A stretch of 64,000 bases of DNA from assembly GCA_023511295.1 (NCBI GenBank), contig JAIMBT010000015.1:40900-104899 (forward strand), given 5' to 3'. The notes below the pieces were generated by a model. The model worked only from the letters and a program-made list of their open reading frames with translations. It was not told the origin of the DNA and did not search any database. A program made the translations under genes and the position numbers. This stretch comes from Alicyclobacillus sp. GTDB lineage: Bacteria > Bacillota > Bacilli > Alicyclobacillales > Alicyclobacillaceae. Shown in pieces: positions 9,102 through 17,784 of the stretch. The number at the start of each line of letters is the position of its first letter. Within the stretch, counting starts at the first letter, position 1.

Positions 9102-10115
9102 TCAGGTGAGTTTGACCCCTGCTTTCGCGTACTGCGCACCGACCTTGACGGCTTCAATCATGCTGACCGGGCTCGCGATGCCTTTGCCGGCGATGTCGAA
9201 TGCGGTCCCATGATCCACGCTCGTCCGCAGGATGGGCAGGCCCAGCGTCACACTCACGGTCCGCTCGAAGTCCATCACCTTGGCGGCGATGTGGCCCTGG
9301 TCGTGGTACAGGGAAAGGACGGCGTCGAACCGGCCGAGCCGCGCCATGTGAAAGACGGAGTCCGCTGGAACTGGACCCGTCACACGCCATCCGTGCGCCT
9401 GCGCCTCGAGGACCGCCGGGGTGACACCCTCGACCTCCTCCGTGCCGAACAGTCCGTGTTCACCCGCGTGCGGATTCAATCCGGCCACCGCCAGGTGGGG
9501 ATTTTCGTAACCGAGCTGCTTGAGCGCCCCGAGGCTCTTCTCAATCCCCGCGAGTACCCGGTCCTTGGTCACCAGCTTGCACGCTTCGGCAAGTGAGACG
9601 TGGCGCGTTAGGAAGAAGATCTTCACGTTCAGAATCGAGAACATGGTCATCTCGTCCTTGGCGCCGGTCAGGTCAGCAAACATCTCGGTGTGGCCGATGT
9701 ACGGCACGTTCGCCGCCTTCAGCGACTCCTTGTTGATGGGTGCCGTAACCACCGCATCGACCACCCCGTCCATCGCGAGTTCAATCGCCTTGCGAATGTA
9801 CCCAAACGCGGCAGCGCCAGACTCGGCCTGGACCTGGCCGAGCTTCAGCTGAGAGACGTCCATCAAGCCGAGGTCGAGGACGTCGATGGTCCCGAACTGA
9901 AACTGCGCCTCCGCCGGATGACCTATCCGGCGGACGTGAGCCGCTAAGCCGGAGAAGCGAATGGCGTCTTCGAGGATACTCGCGTCCCCGACCACCATCG
10001 ATCTCGCGACATCGAACACCTCTGCATCCAAGACCGCGCGCGCTGTGATTTCCGGGCCAATCCCGGACGGGTCACCCATGGTCAACGCGAGGACAGGTTT
10101 CTCAGTTGCTGTCAT
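9102..10115 (-). CDS. pdxA2: PdxA2-like 4-phospho-tetronate dehydrogenase, copy 1
   Basis: 337-residue PdxA-family NAD-dependent dehydrogenase. Signature segments: LTMGDPSGIGPE, VTAPINKESLK, GLNPHAGE, and the metal-binding YHDQGHIAAKV. In this context it should be PdxA2, which oxidises D-threonate or D-erythronate 4-phosphate; decarboxylation then gives dihydroxyacetone phosphate. That fits better than the vitamin B6 enzyme because the adjacent gene is a DUF1537 kinase and no B6 genes are present. Start ATG 10115 has GGAG eight bases upstream. Confidence 0.9.
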   Translation of the reverse strand: MTATEKPVLALTMGDPSGIGPEITARAVLDAEVFDVARSMVVGDASILEDAIRFSGLAAHVRRIGHPAEAQFQFGTIDVLDLGLMDVSQLKLGQVQAESGAAAFGYIRKAIELAMDGVVDAVVTAPINKESLKAANVPYIGHTEMFADLTGAKDEMTMFSILNVKIFFLTRHVSLAEACKLVTKDRVLAGIEKSLGALKQLGYENPHLAVAGLNPHAGEHGLFGTEEVEGVTPAVLEAQAHGWRVTGPVPADSVFHMARLGRFDAVLSLYHDQGHIAAKVMDFERTVSVTLGLPILRTSVDHGTAFDIAGKGIASPVSMIEAVKVGAQYAKAGVKLT

Positions 10116-10160
10116 GTATCCCACTCCAATGTGTTCAATCTCGGCGACAGGCCGCCCGGC

Positions 10161-11600
10161 TCAGACGCAGGCCTGAGACGCCGGTTGCGCCGTCGTGATG
10201 GCGCTGTACAGCGAATGGATGGCGGCGACGGCCGCCATGCGGTCCCCCATCGTGCCGCCTTTCGTCAGCACCCATTTGCCCCGAAGCAGGCCGTTCACCG
10301 GCACCGACAGCGTCGTAATGGGCGCCACCTCGCGCTTCATCGCAAGGTCAGACACACCGACGCCCGCGAGAATGGCCCGGGCCGCCTCGCCGCCGGACAA
10401 GTAGAACCCGGCCAAACTCGGAAACGCCGCCACGGCCGCACGGACGATTTCGGGCAGGCGTTGTTGAACCGCCCGGGCACCGCCCGCCGGGCTTTCCCAG
10501 GTATCCGTGCGCACCACCAGGACGGGGCTCGCTCCACCCCCCGCCCGGCAGAGTCCGCGGCGATTCGCGCTGACCATCGCCACCTGTTCCCGCATCTGCC
10601 GGACGACGGAAGCGGGCGATTCGCCGTTGTAGCGCACCATACACACCCCTGGCATGCGCGCCAAGGCATCCATCTGTCCCTTGGCTTCTGCCATGAGGCT
10701 CGCCGAGATGCCGAGGATGCGCGGAGCCCCGGGTGCATCCTCCACGCGCGGTTCTGCCAACCGCCCGGCTTCCGCAGGGCAAGGGTCACAGCGCGTGTCC
10801 GCAACTGGAGGCGGCGCGCCGCCACTGTCGCCTTCCGCCTGTTGCTTCCGCATCCGGCTGGCCACTGCGGCGGTGAACGGACCGGGATCAACCGTCAACA
10901 AGCGCACGCCGGGGCGGGCTGCACAAAACTGGAGCGCCGCCTCGGCCAGGGTATCGATATCGCCCGGCGACGCCGCATCGCAGAACCAGATGCGGGCTCC
11001 GCGCGCATATCCCGCCGCGAAAGCAGCGCACACGGCGCCAGCCCCGGCCGCGACGGCAGCCATCGGCACAGAATCGCTCGGCGCATCGCACCGAAGGCCA
11101 ATCCACGAGGCCAGCCTGGAGTCGCGCACTGGGGCGAACGGGTCCGCCCCGACCGACGTCTCGTGAACCGGCACGCCGTGGACCAACTGAACCCCTGCGA
11201 CGGTGGTGCGCCCGGACCTCGGGTGGGCCGGGACGACCACCGCAATCCGCCGCGAATCCTGCGCCAGCAGGGCATTGAGCGATGCCGCAATGGGACCGCG
11301 CAGCGTGCTGTCAATCCGGAGTGCAACGAGATCCCATGCCGCGTGCGAAATCGATTGGGAAAACGCCCCAACCGCCGCAGCGGCCTGCGCCTCCGAAAGG
11401 TTGCGCGTGGCGAGGTCGTAGACGTGCGCCTCCTGCGTTCCGGTGGCGCGTCGGGTCTGCATCGCCGGTTGTGTCGCTGCAGCCCGGTCTGCAACGTCTT
11501 CCCCGACGAGGTGCACCCAGACGCGAAATCCCCTGTCCGCGAGCAGAGCAGCGGTGCCGTTCCCGCCCGTCAGGTCGTCTGCAGCCACCAAAACCTTCAT
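10161..11600 (-). CDS. dtnK: Four-carbon acid sugar kinase (DUF1537, DtnK-like), copy 1
   Basis: 479-residue kinase of the DUF1537 family (PF07005/PF17042), which phosphorylates D-threonate, D-erythronate or 3-oxo-tetronates at O4. N-terminal MKVLVAADDLTGGNGTAALL and LRIDSTLRGPI are the acid-binding half. The C-terminal LSGGEAARAILAGVGVSDL and LTKGGTMGD segments are the ATP-binding half. Start ATG 11600 gives the conserved N-terminus; an 81-bp extension is not shared with the paralogue. Lacking OtnI/OtnC partners, the cluster fits D-threonate best, but the substrate is inference. This is the most diverged pair between the two operon copies. Confidence 0.88.
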   Translation of the reverse strand: MKVLVAADDLTGGNGTAALLADRGFRVWVHLVGEDVADRAAATQPAMQTRRATGTQEAHVYDLATRNLSEAQAAAAVGAFSQSISHAAWDLVALRIDSTLRGPIAASLNALLAQDSRRIAVVVPAHPRSGRTTVAGVQLVHGVPVHETSVGADPFAPVRDSRLASWIGLRCDAPSDSVPMAAVAAGAGAVCAAFAAGYARGARIWFCDAASPGDIDTLAEAALQFCAARPGVRLLTVDPGPFTAAVASRMRKQQAEGDSGGAPPPVADTRCDPCPAEAGRLAEPRVEDAPGAPRILGISASLMAEAKGQMDALARMPGVCMVRYNGESPASVVRQMREQVAMVSANRRGLCRAGGGASPVLVVRTDTWESPAGGARAVQQRLPEIVRAAVAAFPSLAGFYLSGGEAARAILAGVGVSDLAMKREVAPITTLSVPVNGLLRGKWVLTKGGTMGDRMAAVAAIHSLYSAITTAQPASQACV

Positions 11601-11616
11601 CGCATGCCGCCGCCTT

Positions 11617-12411
11617 TCACGGTTCGACCACGCGGGGCAAACCTGCAACGGGATCTGGGAGACACAACCGAACACCGGCATCCAGCAGCGCAGCCGCTTC
11701 CGTTTCCGGAAAGGCAGCGTCGCTCACCACCGCGTCGAAGGCGCTGAGCGGGGCAATCCGCTGAAACGAATGATGTCCGTACTTGCTGGAGTCCGCGAGC
11801 AACACGGTTCTCCCCGCCGCCCGCATCATCCCCTGCTTGATGGCCGCCTTTGTGGTCGTGCGGCTCATGGCCGCCTCTGCGCGAAACGAGTCGCACCCGA
11901 TGAAAGCGAGATCCACATAGATGGAGCCCAGCATGCCGAGGGCGAACTCCCCGTGCGTACTGTACACACCCGCTTTCACGAGACCGCCAACCATGTAGAC
12001 CTCGAGCCCTTCGACGTCGCTCAGCATCTGCGCAATCGCCAGGTCGTTCGTGATAACCCGCAGCGGCCCAACGTCTGTCAACCGCTTGGCCACCGCAAAC
12101 GTGGTGGTCCCGGCGTCGAGCAGCAGGCTCATTCCTGGTTCGACGAACGCCATCGCCAGGTCGGCAATCTGCTCTTTCTCGTGCGGGTGACTTTCGCGTT
12201 TGTCGTCGAGCGTCAGTTCCGCGAGACCACCGTCTGGTTGCATCGCCCCGCCGTGCGTTCGCTCCAAGAGCCCTTCGTCCGTCAGAACCTTTAAATCCCT
12301 GCGAATCGTCATGGCCGACACGCCAAACCGGCGGGCCAGTTCCTGAATCTCCACTTCTCCGAACCGGGTCACCAGCGCCAAAATCTCACGCCTTCTGCGC
12401 TCAGCCAGCAA
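11617..12411 (-). CDS. DeoR/GlpR-family regulator of the tetronate operon, copy 1
   Basis: 264-residue DeoR regulator. An N-terminal helix-turn-helix (ELARRFGVSAMTIRRDLKVL) is followed by a ribose-5-phosphate-isomerase-like effector domain (LLLDAGTTTFAVAKRL, VITNDL, and IGCDSF in place of the more usual IGxDGI). The start is a TTG with GGGGGTGG upstream; the paralogue has a TTG at the same residue, which decided the choice. First gene of the operon; it probably represses its own promoter until a phosphorylated tetronate intermediate accumulates. Confidence 0.9.
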   Translation of the reverse strand: MLAERRRREILALVTRFGEVEIQELARRFGVSAMTIRRDLKVLTDEGLLERTHGGAMQPDGGLAELTLDDKRESHPHEKEQIADLAMAFVEPGMSLLLDAGTTTFAVAKRLTDVGPLRVITNDLAIAQMLSDVEGLEVYMVGGLVKAGVYSTHGEFALGMLGSIYVDLAFIGCDSFRAEAAMSRTTTKAAIKQGMMRAAGRTVLLADSSKYGHHSFQRIAPLSAFDAVVSDAAFPETEAAALLDAGVRLCLPDPVAGLPRVVEP

Positions 12412-12485
12412 GATGCCACCCCCGTCGCGCTTCTGTTCGGTTGTGTCACTTGTTGTTTGGAATTGTTCACTATTGATGCTATTAG

Positions 12486-12525
12486 TTTATATGTGTGCGC
12501 TTTCGTTTGTCAATAAGCGCTTTCA
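12486..12525 (-). promoter_or_regulatory. Sigma-A promoter with cre (CcpA) box, tetronate operon copy 1
   Basis: Minus strand: -35 TTGACA (12508-12513), 16-bp spacer, -10 TATAAA (12486-12491). Overlapping the -35 from upstream is TGAAAGCGCTTATTGA (12510-12525), a close match to the cre consensus. The same arrangement is conserved before the second operon copy (53506-53545), although the surrounding bases have drifted. This predicts catabolite repression by CcpA in addition to the DeoR regulator. Confidence 0.75.
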
Positions 12526-12569
12526 GAGGGGAGTTGGTTACACATCCGCACAAGAGGTGCACGGCGCAT

Positions 12570-12590
12570 CCGGGCCTTCGACAGGCCCGG
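12570..12590 (-). terminator. GC-rich hairpin after the unknown 260-aa gene
   Basis: Perfect 8-bp stem CCGGGCCT/AGGCCCGG with a 5-base loop, 36 bp after the stop of the minus-strand gene at 12626. There is no T-run on either side, so termination is only a candidate role. Confidence 0.35.
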
Positions 12591-12625
12591 GTAGCACCAT
12601 CGGGCAAAGAGGGAAAACGGGGCCC

Positions 12626-13408
12626 CTAACCGTCTTTCGCCTCGTCGTAAGACATCGAGTTCTGGCGCACCGTGCACACCCGGGAGCCGTCTTCCTTCGT
12701 GGCGACGTCGATGTAGATGGGCGTCTGGTCGTCGTAAAAGAACGCAGCCGGCAACAGCGGGTCCTCCGTGTTCGTAAATCCGACGGTTCCGCAGTAATCC
12801 TCGATGAGGTCTGCCACGATAACCATACCGTTGCAAATGACGAGATCCCCCCGCACACGGTCAAAGTGTATTTCCGGCACCGAATCCACACGCTCCCCGT
12901 TCAGAAAGATGGGCACTCTGCACAGGTCTGCTTGGACGGCTTTGGCCCGCGCGTCGCTGACGATGCAATCGTAGCTCCGATAGGTATCGCAGACTTCCGG
13001 ACAGAATGTCAGGTCCACGTCGATCGTCTGCTGTCCCCGTTCGTAAACGACCAGCGGGCGCCCTTGAAAGGCTACGGCATCGACCCGGTGACTGGCCCCC
13101 GCAATGCGTACGCGGGTGCACTCGGCATCTTGAAAGAAAACCCCCATCCGGTCGATCCACGCCGCGACGGCGGATAGGGTGAACCGTTTCTTCAGAAACT
13201 GCGCCGACACCAGGACGTATTGGCCCTTCTCCTGTAAAATGCCGATAAACGCGTCGCCCACCTGGATGGAGTGAACTTGGAACGTCCCAAACTTGTCTGT
13301 GTAGTCATCGATGAAGCAGTATTCGTAGTAATCCTCAAACTCCCGGCAATGTTCGGCGAGTTGTTGCTGTCGCTTGGTCTTTCGCCACGACTGCAGTTCC
13401 ACAATCAC
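12626..13408 (-). CDS. Uncharacterised acidic protein coupled to ADP-ribosylglycohydrolase
   Basis: 260 residues, not recognised. No signal peptide or membrane segment; acidic, with several Tyr-rich and Cys-containing stretches (EDYYEYCFIDDYTDKFG near the N-terminus, FCPEVCDTYRSYDC in the middle). The start is GTG 13408, inside a GTGA overlap with the stop of the upstream glycohydrolase gene, with a GGGGG-rich site upstream. The overlap implies translational coupling and a shared task. With an NrtR-like NAD regulator divergent from the pair, a role in ADP-ribose or NAD metabolism is likely, but I cannot name one. Confidence 0.75.
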   Translation of the reverse strand: MIVELQSWRKTKRQQQLAEHCREFEDYYEYCFIDDYTDKFGTFQVHSIQVGDAFIGILQEKGQYVLVSAQFLKKRFTLSAVAAWIDRMGVFFQDAECTRVRIAGASHRVDAVAFQGRPLVVYERGQQTIDVDLTFCPEVCDTYRSYDCIVSDARAKAVQADLCRVPIFLNGERVDSVPEIHFDRVRGDLVICNGMVIVADLIEDYCGTVGFTNTEDPLLPAAFFYDDQTPIYIDVATKEDGSRVCTVRQNSMSYDEAKDG

Positions 13409-14364
13409 GCGAGTGGCCCCCTTTCGTCGCCCTGGGTATCGAGAAGCCGGGTCAGGAGTGGCTCCACCAAATCCTGACCCCGCATCGCGCGGAACCACCG
13501 CTCTGGAATCCCGTTCACGCCGTCCCGGATGCCGGCCAGCCCCCCCGCGACGGCGGCATTGGTATCTGTGTCATTCCCAAAGCGGATGGCCCGCCGGACA
13601 ACGGCTTCATAGGTCGTCTCCCGGAGGGCGATGCGGGCCGCATTCAGCGTATGGACGACGTACCCGCCGCCGTCCGTCCTCGGCGCGTCATCGGGTCGCA
13701 CGGTGTGTTCCAGTTCCTCTCGGTACGGCGATGCCTCCCCGTACAAGGTGCGGAGCGTTTGGACGGCGTCTCGATAACCGGATTCCGCCTCCAGGCCGTT
13801 CAGCAGGCGGCGCGCCCAGAGACAATAGAGTGCGCAGCAAACCTGATTCGTTAGTGCTCCGTGGGTGACGACGGATTGCAGGTGTGCCATTTCAACCAAC
13901 TCCGCGTCCGTCCAGTGATGCCACAGGGCCAGCGGCAGTACCCGCATCAAGGCCCCGTTGCCCTTGCCATTCGGATTCACGAACCCTGCTCGGACCGGCG
14001 GCACACCATCTCGCAGCTGAGTAATCGCCGCACGGGTCTGTATGCCGCAGTCGAAGACGTATCCGTCGATTGCCCACAGTCCTTCGTTCATCCAAGCCAC
14101 CAGGCGGGCGGCGAAGTCCTGGATGTCAAACCCCTGGGCTTGCAGCAGCGAATCCAACAGGCAGAGCGCCTGGGCGCCATCGTCTGACCACGTACCCACT
14201 GGGAGTTGTGGATACGTCCGCGCATACCCCGCCGGAGGGGACATTTCAATCTGATCTTCCGCAGGAATCTGGAACGCCGCATGAAATTCATACGGTACGC
14301 CCAGTGCATCCCCGACCAACAGCCCCCACAACCCACCACGAACCCGCTCTGCTCTACTCACCAT
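13405..14364 (-). CDS. ADP-ribosylglycohydrolase family protein (DraG-like)
   Basis: 319-residue ADP-ribosyl-glycohydrolase fold (PF03747). The N-terminal GLLVGDALGVPYEF, the metal-binding GTWSDDGAQ, and the second metal motif FGNDTDTNAAVAGGLAG are all intact, so a two-Mg active site is expected. Such enzymes remove ADP-ribose from proteins or nucleotides, or hydrolyse ADP-ribosylated small molecules. Three in-frame ATGs occur at the start; the third (14364) has GGAGGGG at the right distance. The gene is divergent from an NrtR-like regulator, and its stop overlaps the next gene's start. Confidence 0.88.
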   Translation of the reverse strand: MVSRAERVRGGLWGLLVGDALGVPYEFHAAFQIPAEDQIEMSPPAGYARTYPQLPVGTWSDDGAQALCLLDSLLQAQGFDIQDFAARLVAWMNEGLWAIDGYVFDCGIQTRAAITQLRDGVPPVRAGFVNPNGKGNGALMRVLPLALWHHWTDAELVEMAHLQSVVTHGALTNQVCCALYCLWARRLLNGLEAESGYRDAVQTLRTLYGEASPYREELEHTVRPDDAPRTDGGGYVVHTLNAARIALRETTYEAVVRRAIRFGNDTDTNAAVAGGLAGIRDGVNGIPERWFRAMRGQDLVEPLLTRLLDTQGDERGPLA

Positions 14365-14447
14365 CTCCATCCCCTCCATTGGGTGCTTCGTTGTTCCATC
14401 CTGTGTTCAACTTACACCGATCCCCCAATGTATGTCAATATGTATTT

Positions 14448-14458
14448 TTCATAATGAA
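14448..14458. promoter_or_regulatory. Palindrome between glycohydrolase and NrtR-like gene
   Basis: TTCATAATGAA is a perfect 5-1-5 palindrome within an AT-rich patch (about 14430-14515) that lies between the two divergent genes. The patch must hold both promoters. A site here would let the Nudix regulator control both sides. Operator identity is inference. Confidence 0.45.
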
Positions 14459-14540
14459 TATATATGATTGTCTGTTTCACTCGGAAGGATTTATGAAGTA
14501 TGCTATTCTACACGGTATCCGCGCGAAAGGAGGGGGCAAC

Positions 14541-15425
14541 GTGCGTCGACAGACTGAACAAGAGCGCGAATATCCGAGCCTCCGTGGCCTTCCAGTGGAC
14601 ATTTGTATCTTTACGGTCGCCACCGAGCGACGGACTGCGGACAACACCCGTACAGACAGGCGAAGCCTCAAGTCCTATCCAAGACGCTGCCTCGAACTCG
14701 TCTTGATTCAACGATCCGGCGACACCTTCAACGACCACTGGGCACTCCCTGGCGGGTTTACGAACGTTGAGACGGAAAGCTTGGACCAAGCGGCCATCCG
14801 GGAACTGCAGGAGGAAACCAATCTGACTGCGGCGATTGGGGGTGAGACCGAGGGATGGATGGACGGCATCTACTTGGAGCAGATGAAGGCCTACTACACC
14901 CCTTGGCGAGATCCGCGCGGCCCAACGCCCACCGTCGCCTACGTGGCTTTGGTGAACGAAGCGTTGCTTGCCGGTTTGCGTGCAGGCGGCGATGCCAAGC
15001 AGGCTCAACTGTTCCGGGTCCGCGTGAGCGATGCCCAGCCGCTCGTGTTGGAGTCTGAAGACGGGGCCATCACACTGCACGCGGCCGATTTGGCCTTTGA
15101 TCACGCCTCCATTATTGCGGACGCACTGCGATTCGTGGAAAACAAGGTGATGACCACGACAATTGCACGAACCCTGCTGCCAAAGGAGTTTACCATCGCG
15201 CAACTACAGCAGGTGATTGCCGCCGTCGCCCCCTCGTACCGGCCGACGACGACGAATTTCGCACGAGACCTTCTGAAGACCAAGACACGCGACAGGATGT
15301 TGCTAGAGGTACTGGACGAAGCGGGCCGGCCCAAGAAGACCCGCCAGTACTCGGCCCGCCCCGCACAGTTATACACATTCAACCGAGCGTTTGATGCCCG
15401 AGTGTCGATTTATCCCCGCTTCTAG
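14541..15425 (+). CDS. nrtR: NrtR-like Nudix-family transcriptional regulator
   Basis: 294-residue protein with an N-terminal Nudix domain (ALPGGFTNVETES...AIRELQEETNL) and a C-terminal winged-helix region (KEFTIAQLQQVI, TTNFARDLLKTK, RPAQLYTFN). This is the layout of NrtR regulators of NAD metabolism, where the Nudix domain senses ADP-ribose or NAD. The Nudix box carries one extra residue before REL compared with the classical spacing, consistent with a sensing rather than hydrolysing role. Start is GTG 14541 with AGGAGGGGG upstream. It faces away from the ADP-ribosylglycohydrolase pair, its probable targets. Confidence 0.82.
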   Translation: MRRQTEQEREYPSLRGLPVDICIFTVATERRTADNTRTDRRSLKSYPRRCLELVLIQRSGDTFNDHWALPGGFTNVETESLDQAAIRELQEETNLTAAIGGETEGWMDGIYLEQMKAYYTPWRDPRGPTPTVAYVALVNEALLAGLRAGGDAKQAQLFRVRVSDAQPLVLESEDGAITLHAADLAFDHASIIADALRFVENKVMTTTIARTLLPKEFTIAQLQQVIAAVAPSYRPTTTNFARDLLKTKTRDRMLLEVLDEAGRPKKTRQYSARPAQLYTFNRAFDARVSIYPRF

Positions 15426-16216
15426 TGGTCAACCCGTGCCTGCGCGACGACGCGCCGCACCTGCTCGTGCATTTCCCGCAAGCTGTCGACGAGCATCGGG
15501 CCGCACTGAAGCACTTCGCCGCTCAACTCCACGACGTGTCCGTTTCGGGCAGCCGGGAGGTCTGCGAATCCCGGCCTCGCCAGGAACGCCGCCTGGTTGA
15601 ACGGCTTGCCACACCACGAAGCGAAGACGACATCCGGTGCGGCGGCAACCACGTCTGCCGCCTCCACGACGCGCCGAGACGCTCGCCGCCCGCCGATGGA
15701 CCGTTCGCGGAACACGTCTCGTCCTCCCGCAATTTCCATCAGGTCGCTGACCCACGCCGTGCCGGCGATGATTGGCTCCATCCACTCCTCAAAATAGACG
15801 CGGGGGTGCCACGGCAGGGCTTCAGCCGATTGGCGGATCTCCTCGACCTGTTCGCGAAGCTCCGCGACATAGGTGACGGCCTGTTCATACTGGCCGACGA
15901 CGTTTCCAAGCAGCAAAATGGTGCGAAACATATCTTCCAGGCGGTGCGGGTTGAAGTGGAGGATGGGGACGCCTTCCGCCGTGAGCTCCGCCGCCAGTTT
16001 CTGTTGCACGCTCGAGGTCAAGATCACCACGTCTGGACGCACCTCCAGGATGCGCTTGACGCTGCCGTGCTGAAAGCCCGAAACTTTTCGGATGGAAAGC
16101 GCTTCGACCGGCCGCGTCGTGTAAGCGGAAATCCCGACCACCCGGTCCAACGCACCCAACCGGTGTAAAATTTCAGGTATCTCCGCGGCCAGACAGACGA
16201 TGCGTTCTGGGTACAT
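15422..16216 (-). CDS. Cobalamin-binding BtuF-like protein without signal peptide
   Basis: 264-residue periplasmic-binding-protein-like fold (PF01497): IVCLAAEIPEILHRLGALDRVVGIS, VEALSIRKVSGF, PDVVILTSS, and a C-terminal GPMLVDSLREM. There is no signal peptide or lipobox; it begins MYPERIVCLAAE, so it is expected in the cytoplasm. Such genes occur at the end of cobalamin loci and are annotated as cobalamin-binding proteins. Start ATG 16216. The 3' end overlaps the convergent nrtR by 4 bp. It follows cobQ by 14 bp. A complete lipoprotein BtuF exists at 24988-25971, so this is a second, distinct copy. Confidence 0.82.
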   Translation of the reverse strand: MYPERIVCLAAEIPEILHRLGALDRVVGISAYTTRPVEALSIRKVSGFQHGSVKRILEVRPDVVILTSSVQQKLAAELTAEGVPILHFNPHRLEDMFRTILLLGNVVGQYEQAVTYVAELREQVEEIRQSAEALPWHPRVYFEEWMEPIIAGTAWVSDLMEIAGGRDVFRERSIGGRRASRRVVEAADVVAAAPDVVFASWCGKPFNQAAFLARPGFADLPAARNGHVVELSGEVLQCGPMLVDSLREMHEQVRRVVAQARVDH

Positions 16217-16230
16217 TACCAACGCCCCCC

Positions 16231-17784
16231 TCAGTTGGTTCGTCTCGACAGACCGAGCATCTGGTAGATTGAATCGACATCGAGATGCGCTCGAACGGTA
16301 CGGGCCAATCGATCCAATTCGCGTGCCCGTAACGACTGCATGTTCGCTTGCGGTGGCTGCGGCGGCAGGCCTTTCTGGCGGCGTATCTCGTTCAGCCAGG
16401 CAGCGCGAAAGGCGTCGTTGTGCAACAGTCCGTGCAGGTACGTCCCGAGGATCTGCCCGTCTCGCGCCACGTGGCCCTCCAGCACCTCCGCATCCCGGTC
16501 GGTGCCATCCACCGTTGCTGCTCCGTCCCCGGCGCGGCGCGTCCGCGCCAGCGGATTCTGCGTGCCGAAGAACTCGGTGACGCCCATGTGAATCTCGTAC
16601 CCCTCGAGTGGGATGCCCGCAAAGCGGCCGAGGAAAGTCCCTTGCACCAACACCGTGGTCTTGTCCGCCTGGATGGTGGTCACCGCATCCATCAACCCCA
16701 GCCCTGGCACCACCGCCAGGTCCGACTCCTGCCGCCCCGGGTCCCGGACCTCCACGCCCAACATCTGATACCCGCCACAGATACCGAGTACGTACGCACC
16801 GCGCGCCACACACGCCTGAATTTCCGCCCGCCACCCTGTGCGCCGCAGCCAGTCCAAATCCGCGAGCGTGCTCTTCGTGCCCGGCAACACAATCGCGTCT
16901 GCGCGGGCCAGATCTCCCGGTTCACTGCAGAAATAGGCGTGGACGTCGGGTTCGAGGAACAGCGGATCAAAATCCGTGAAGTTGGCAATGTGCGGCAGCC
17001 GCAGGATGCCGACGGAGAGGCTGGCCGACGTGGCCCCGGCTCGTCGATATCTATCCGCTGTCAAACCGACCGAATCCTCCTCGTCGATTCCGAGGTGGTC
17101 GATGTACGGAAGCACTCCGAGTACGGGCAGGCCGGTATACGATTCCAGCCACCGTCGGCCATCGTCGAACAGGCGCGCGTCGCCGCGGAACTTGTTCACG
17201 ATGATCCCCTTCACCCGCCGACGTTCGTCCGGGTCAAGGAGGGCCAAGGTCCCGACAATCGATGCGAACACGCCACCGCGGTCGATGTCCGCCACGAGCA
17301 GGACCGACGCATCGGCCATCTGTGCGGCCTTCATGTTGGCGATGTCTCGCCGCTTCAGGTTGATCTCGACGGGGCTTCCGGCACCCTCCATCACGATGAC
17401 GTCATACCGCTCGGCGAGGAACTGGTAGCTCTCCACTACCGCCCGCCAAAGTTCCTCCTTCTCGTCGAAGAAGTACGATTGAGCCGATCTCGTTCCGACC
17501 GGCCGGCCCTGCAGCACAATCTGGCTCTGCAAATGACCGGTTGGCTTCAACAACACGGGGTTCATGTGTTCGTTCGGCAAAATCCCGCAGGCCTCCGCCT
17601 GAACGGCTTGAGCCCGCCCAATCTCGCGTCCGGACGGCGTCACGGCGGAGTTCAACGACATGTTCTGCGCCTTGAATGGCGCCACGCGGTGCCCGTCTTC
17701 CGATAGAATCCGACACAGAGCGGTTGCCACGATGCTCTTGCCCACGTGGGACGATGTTCCGACGACCATCAGGCTCGGCGTCAT
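16231..17784 (-). CDS. cobQ: Cobyric acid synthase
   Basis: 517-residue glutamine-dependent amidotransferase that amidates side chains b, d, e and g of adenosylcobyrinic acid a,c-diamide. The N-terminal dethiobiotin-synthetase-like ATPase domain carries GTSSHVGKS and FKAQNMSLNS. The C-terminal glutaminase domain has LPGTKST, the catalytic Cys in GICGGYQMLG, and a final His in GTYLHGLLHND. Start ATG 17784 overlaps the cobB stop by four bases. Length and motifs are standard. Confidence 0.95.
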   Translation of the reverse strand: MTPSLMVVGTSSHVGKSIVATALCRILSEDGHRVAPFKAQNMSLNSAVTPSGREIGRAQAVQAEACGILPNEHMNPVLLKPTGHLQSQIVLQGRPVGTRSAQSYFFDEKEELWRAVVESYQFLAERYDVIVMEGAGSPVEINLKRRDIANMKAAQMADASVLLVADIDRGGVFASIVGTLALLDPDERRRVKGIIVNKFRGDARLFDDGRRWLESYTGLPVLGVLPYIDHLGIDEEDSVGLTADRYRRAGATSASLSVGILRLPHIANFTDFDPLFLEPDVHAYFCSEPGDLARADAIVLPGTKSTLADLDWLRRTGWRAEIQACVARGAYVLGICGGYQMLGVEVRDPGRQESDLAVVPGLGLMDAVTTIQADKTTVLVQGTFLGRFAGIPLEGYEIHMGVTEFFGTQNPLARTRRAGDGAATVDGTDRDAEVLEGHVARDGQILGTYLHGLLHNDAFRAAWLNEIRRQKGLPPQPPQANMQSLRARELDRLARTVRAHLDVDSIYQMLGLSRRTN

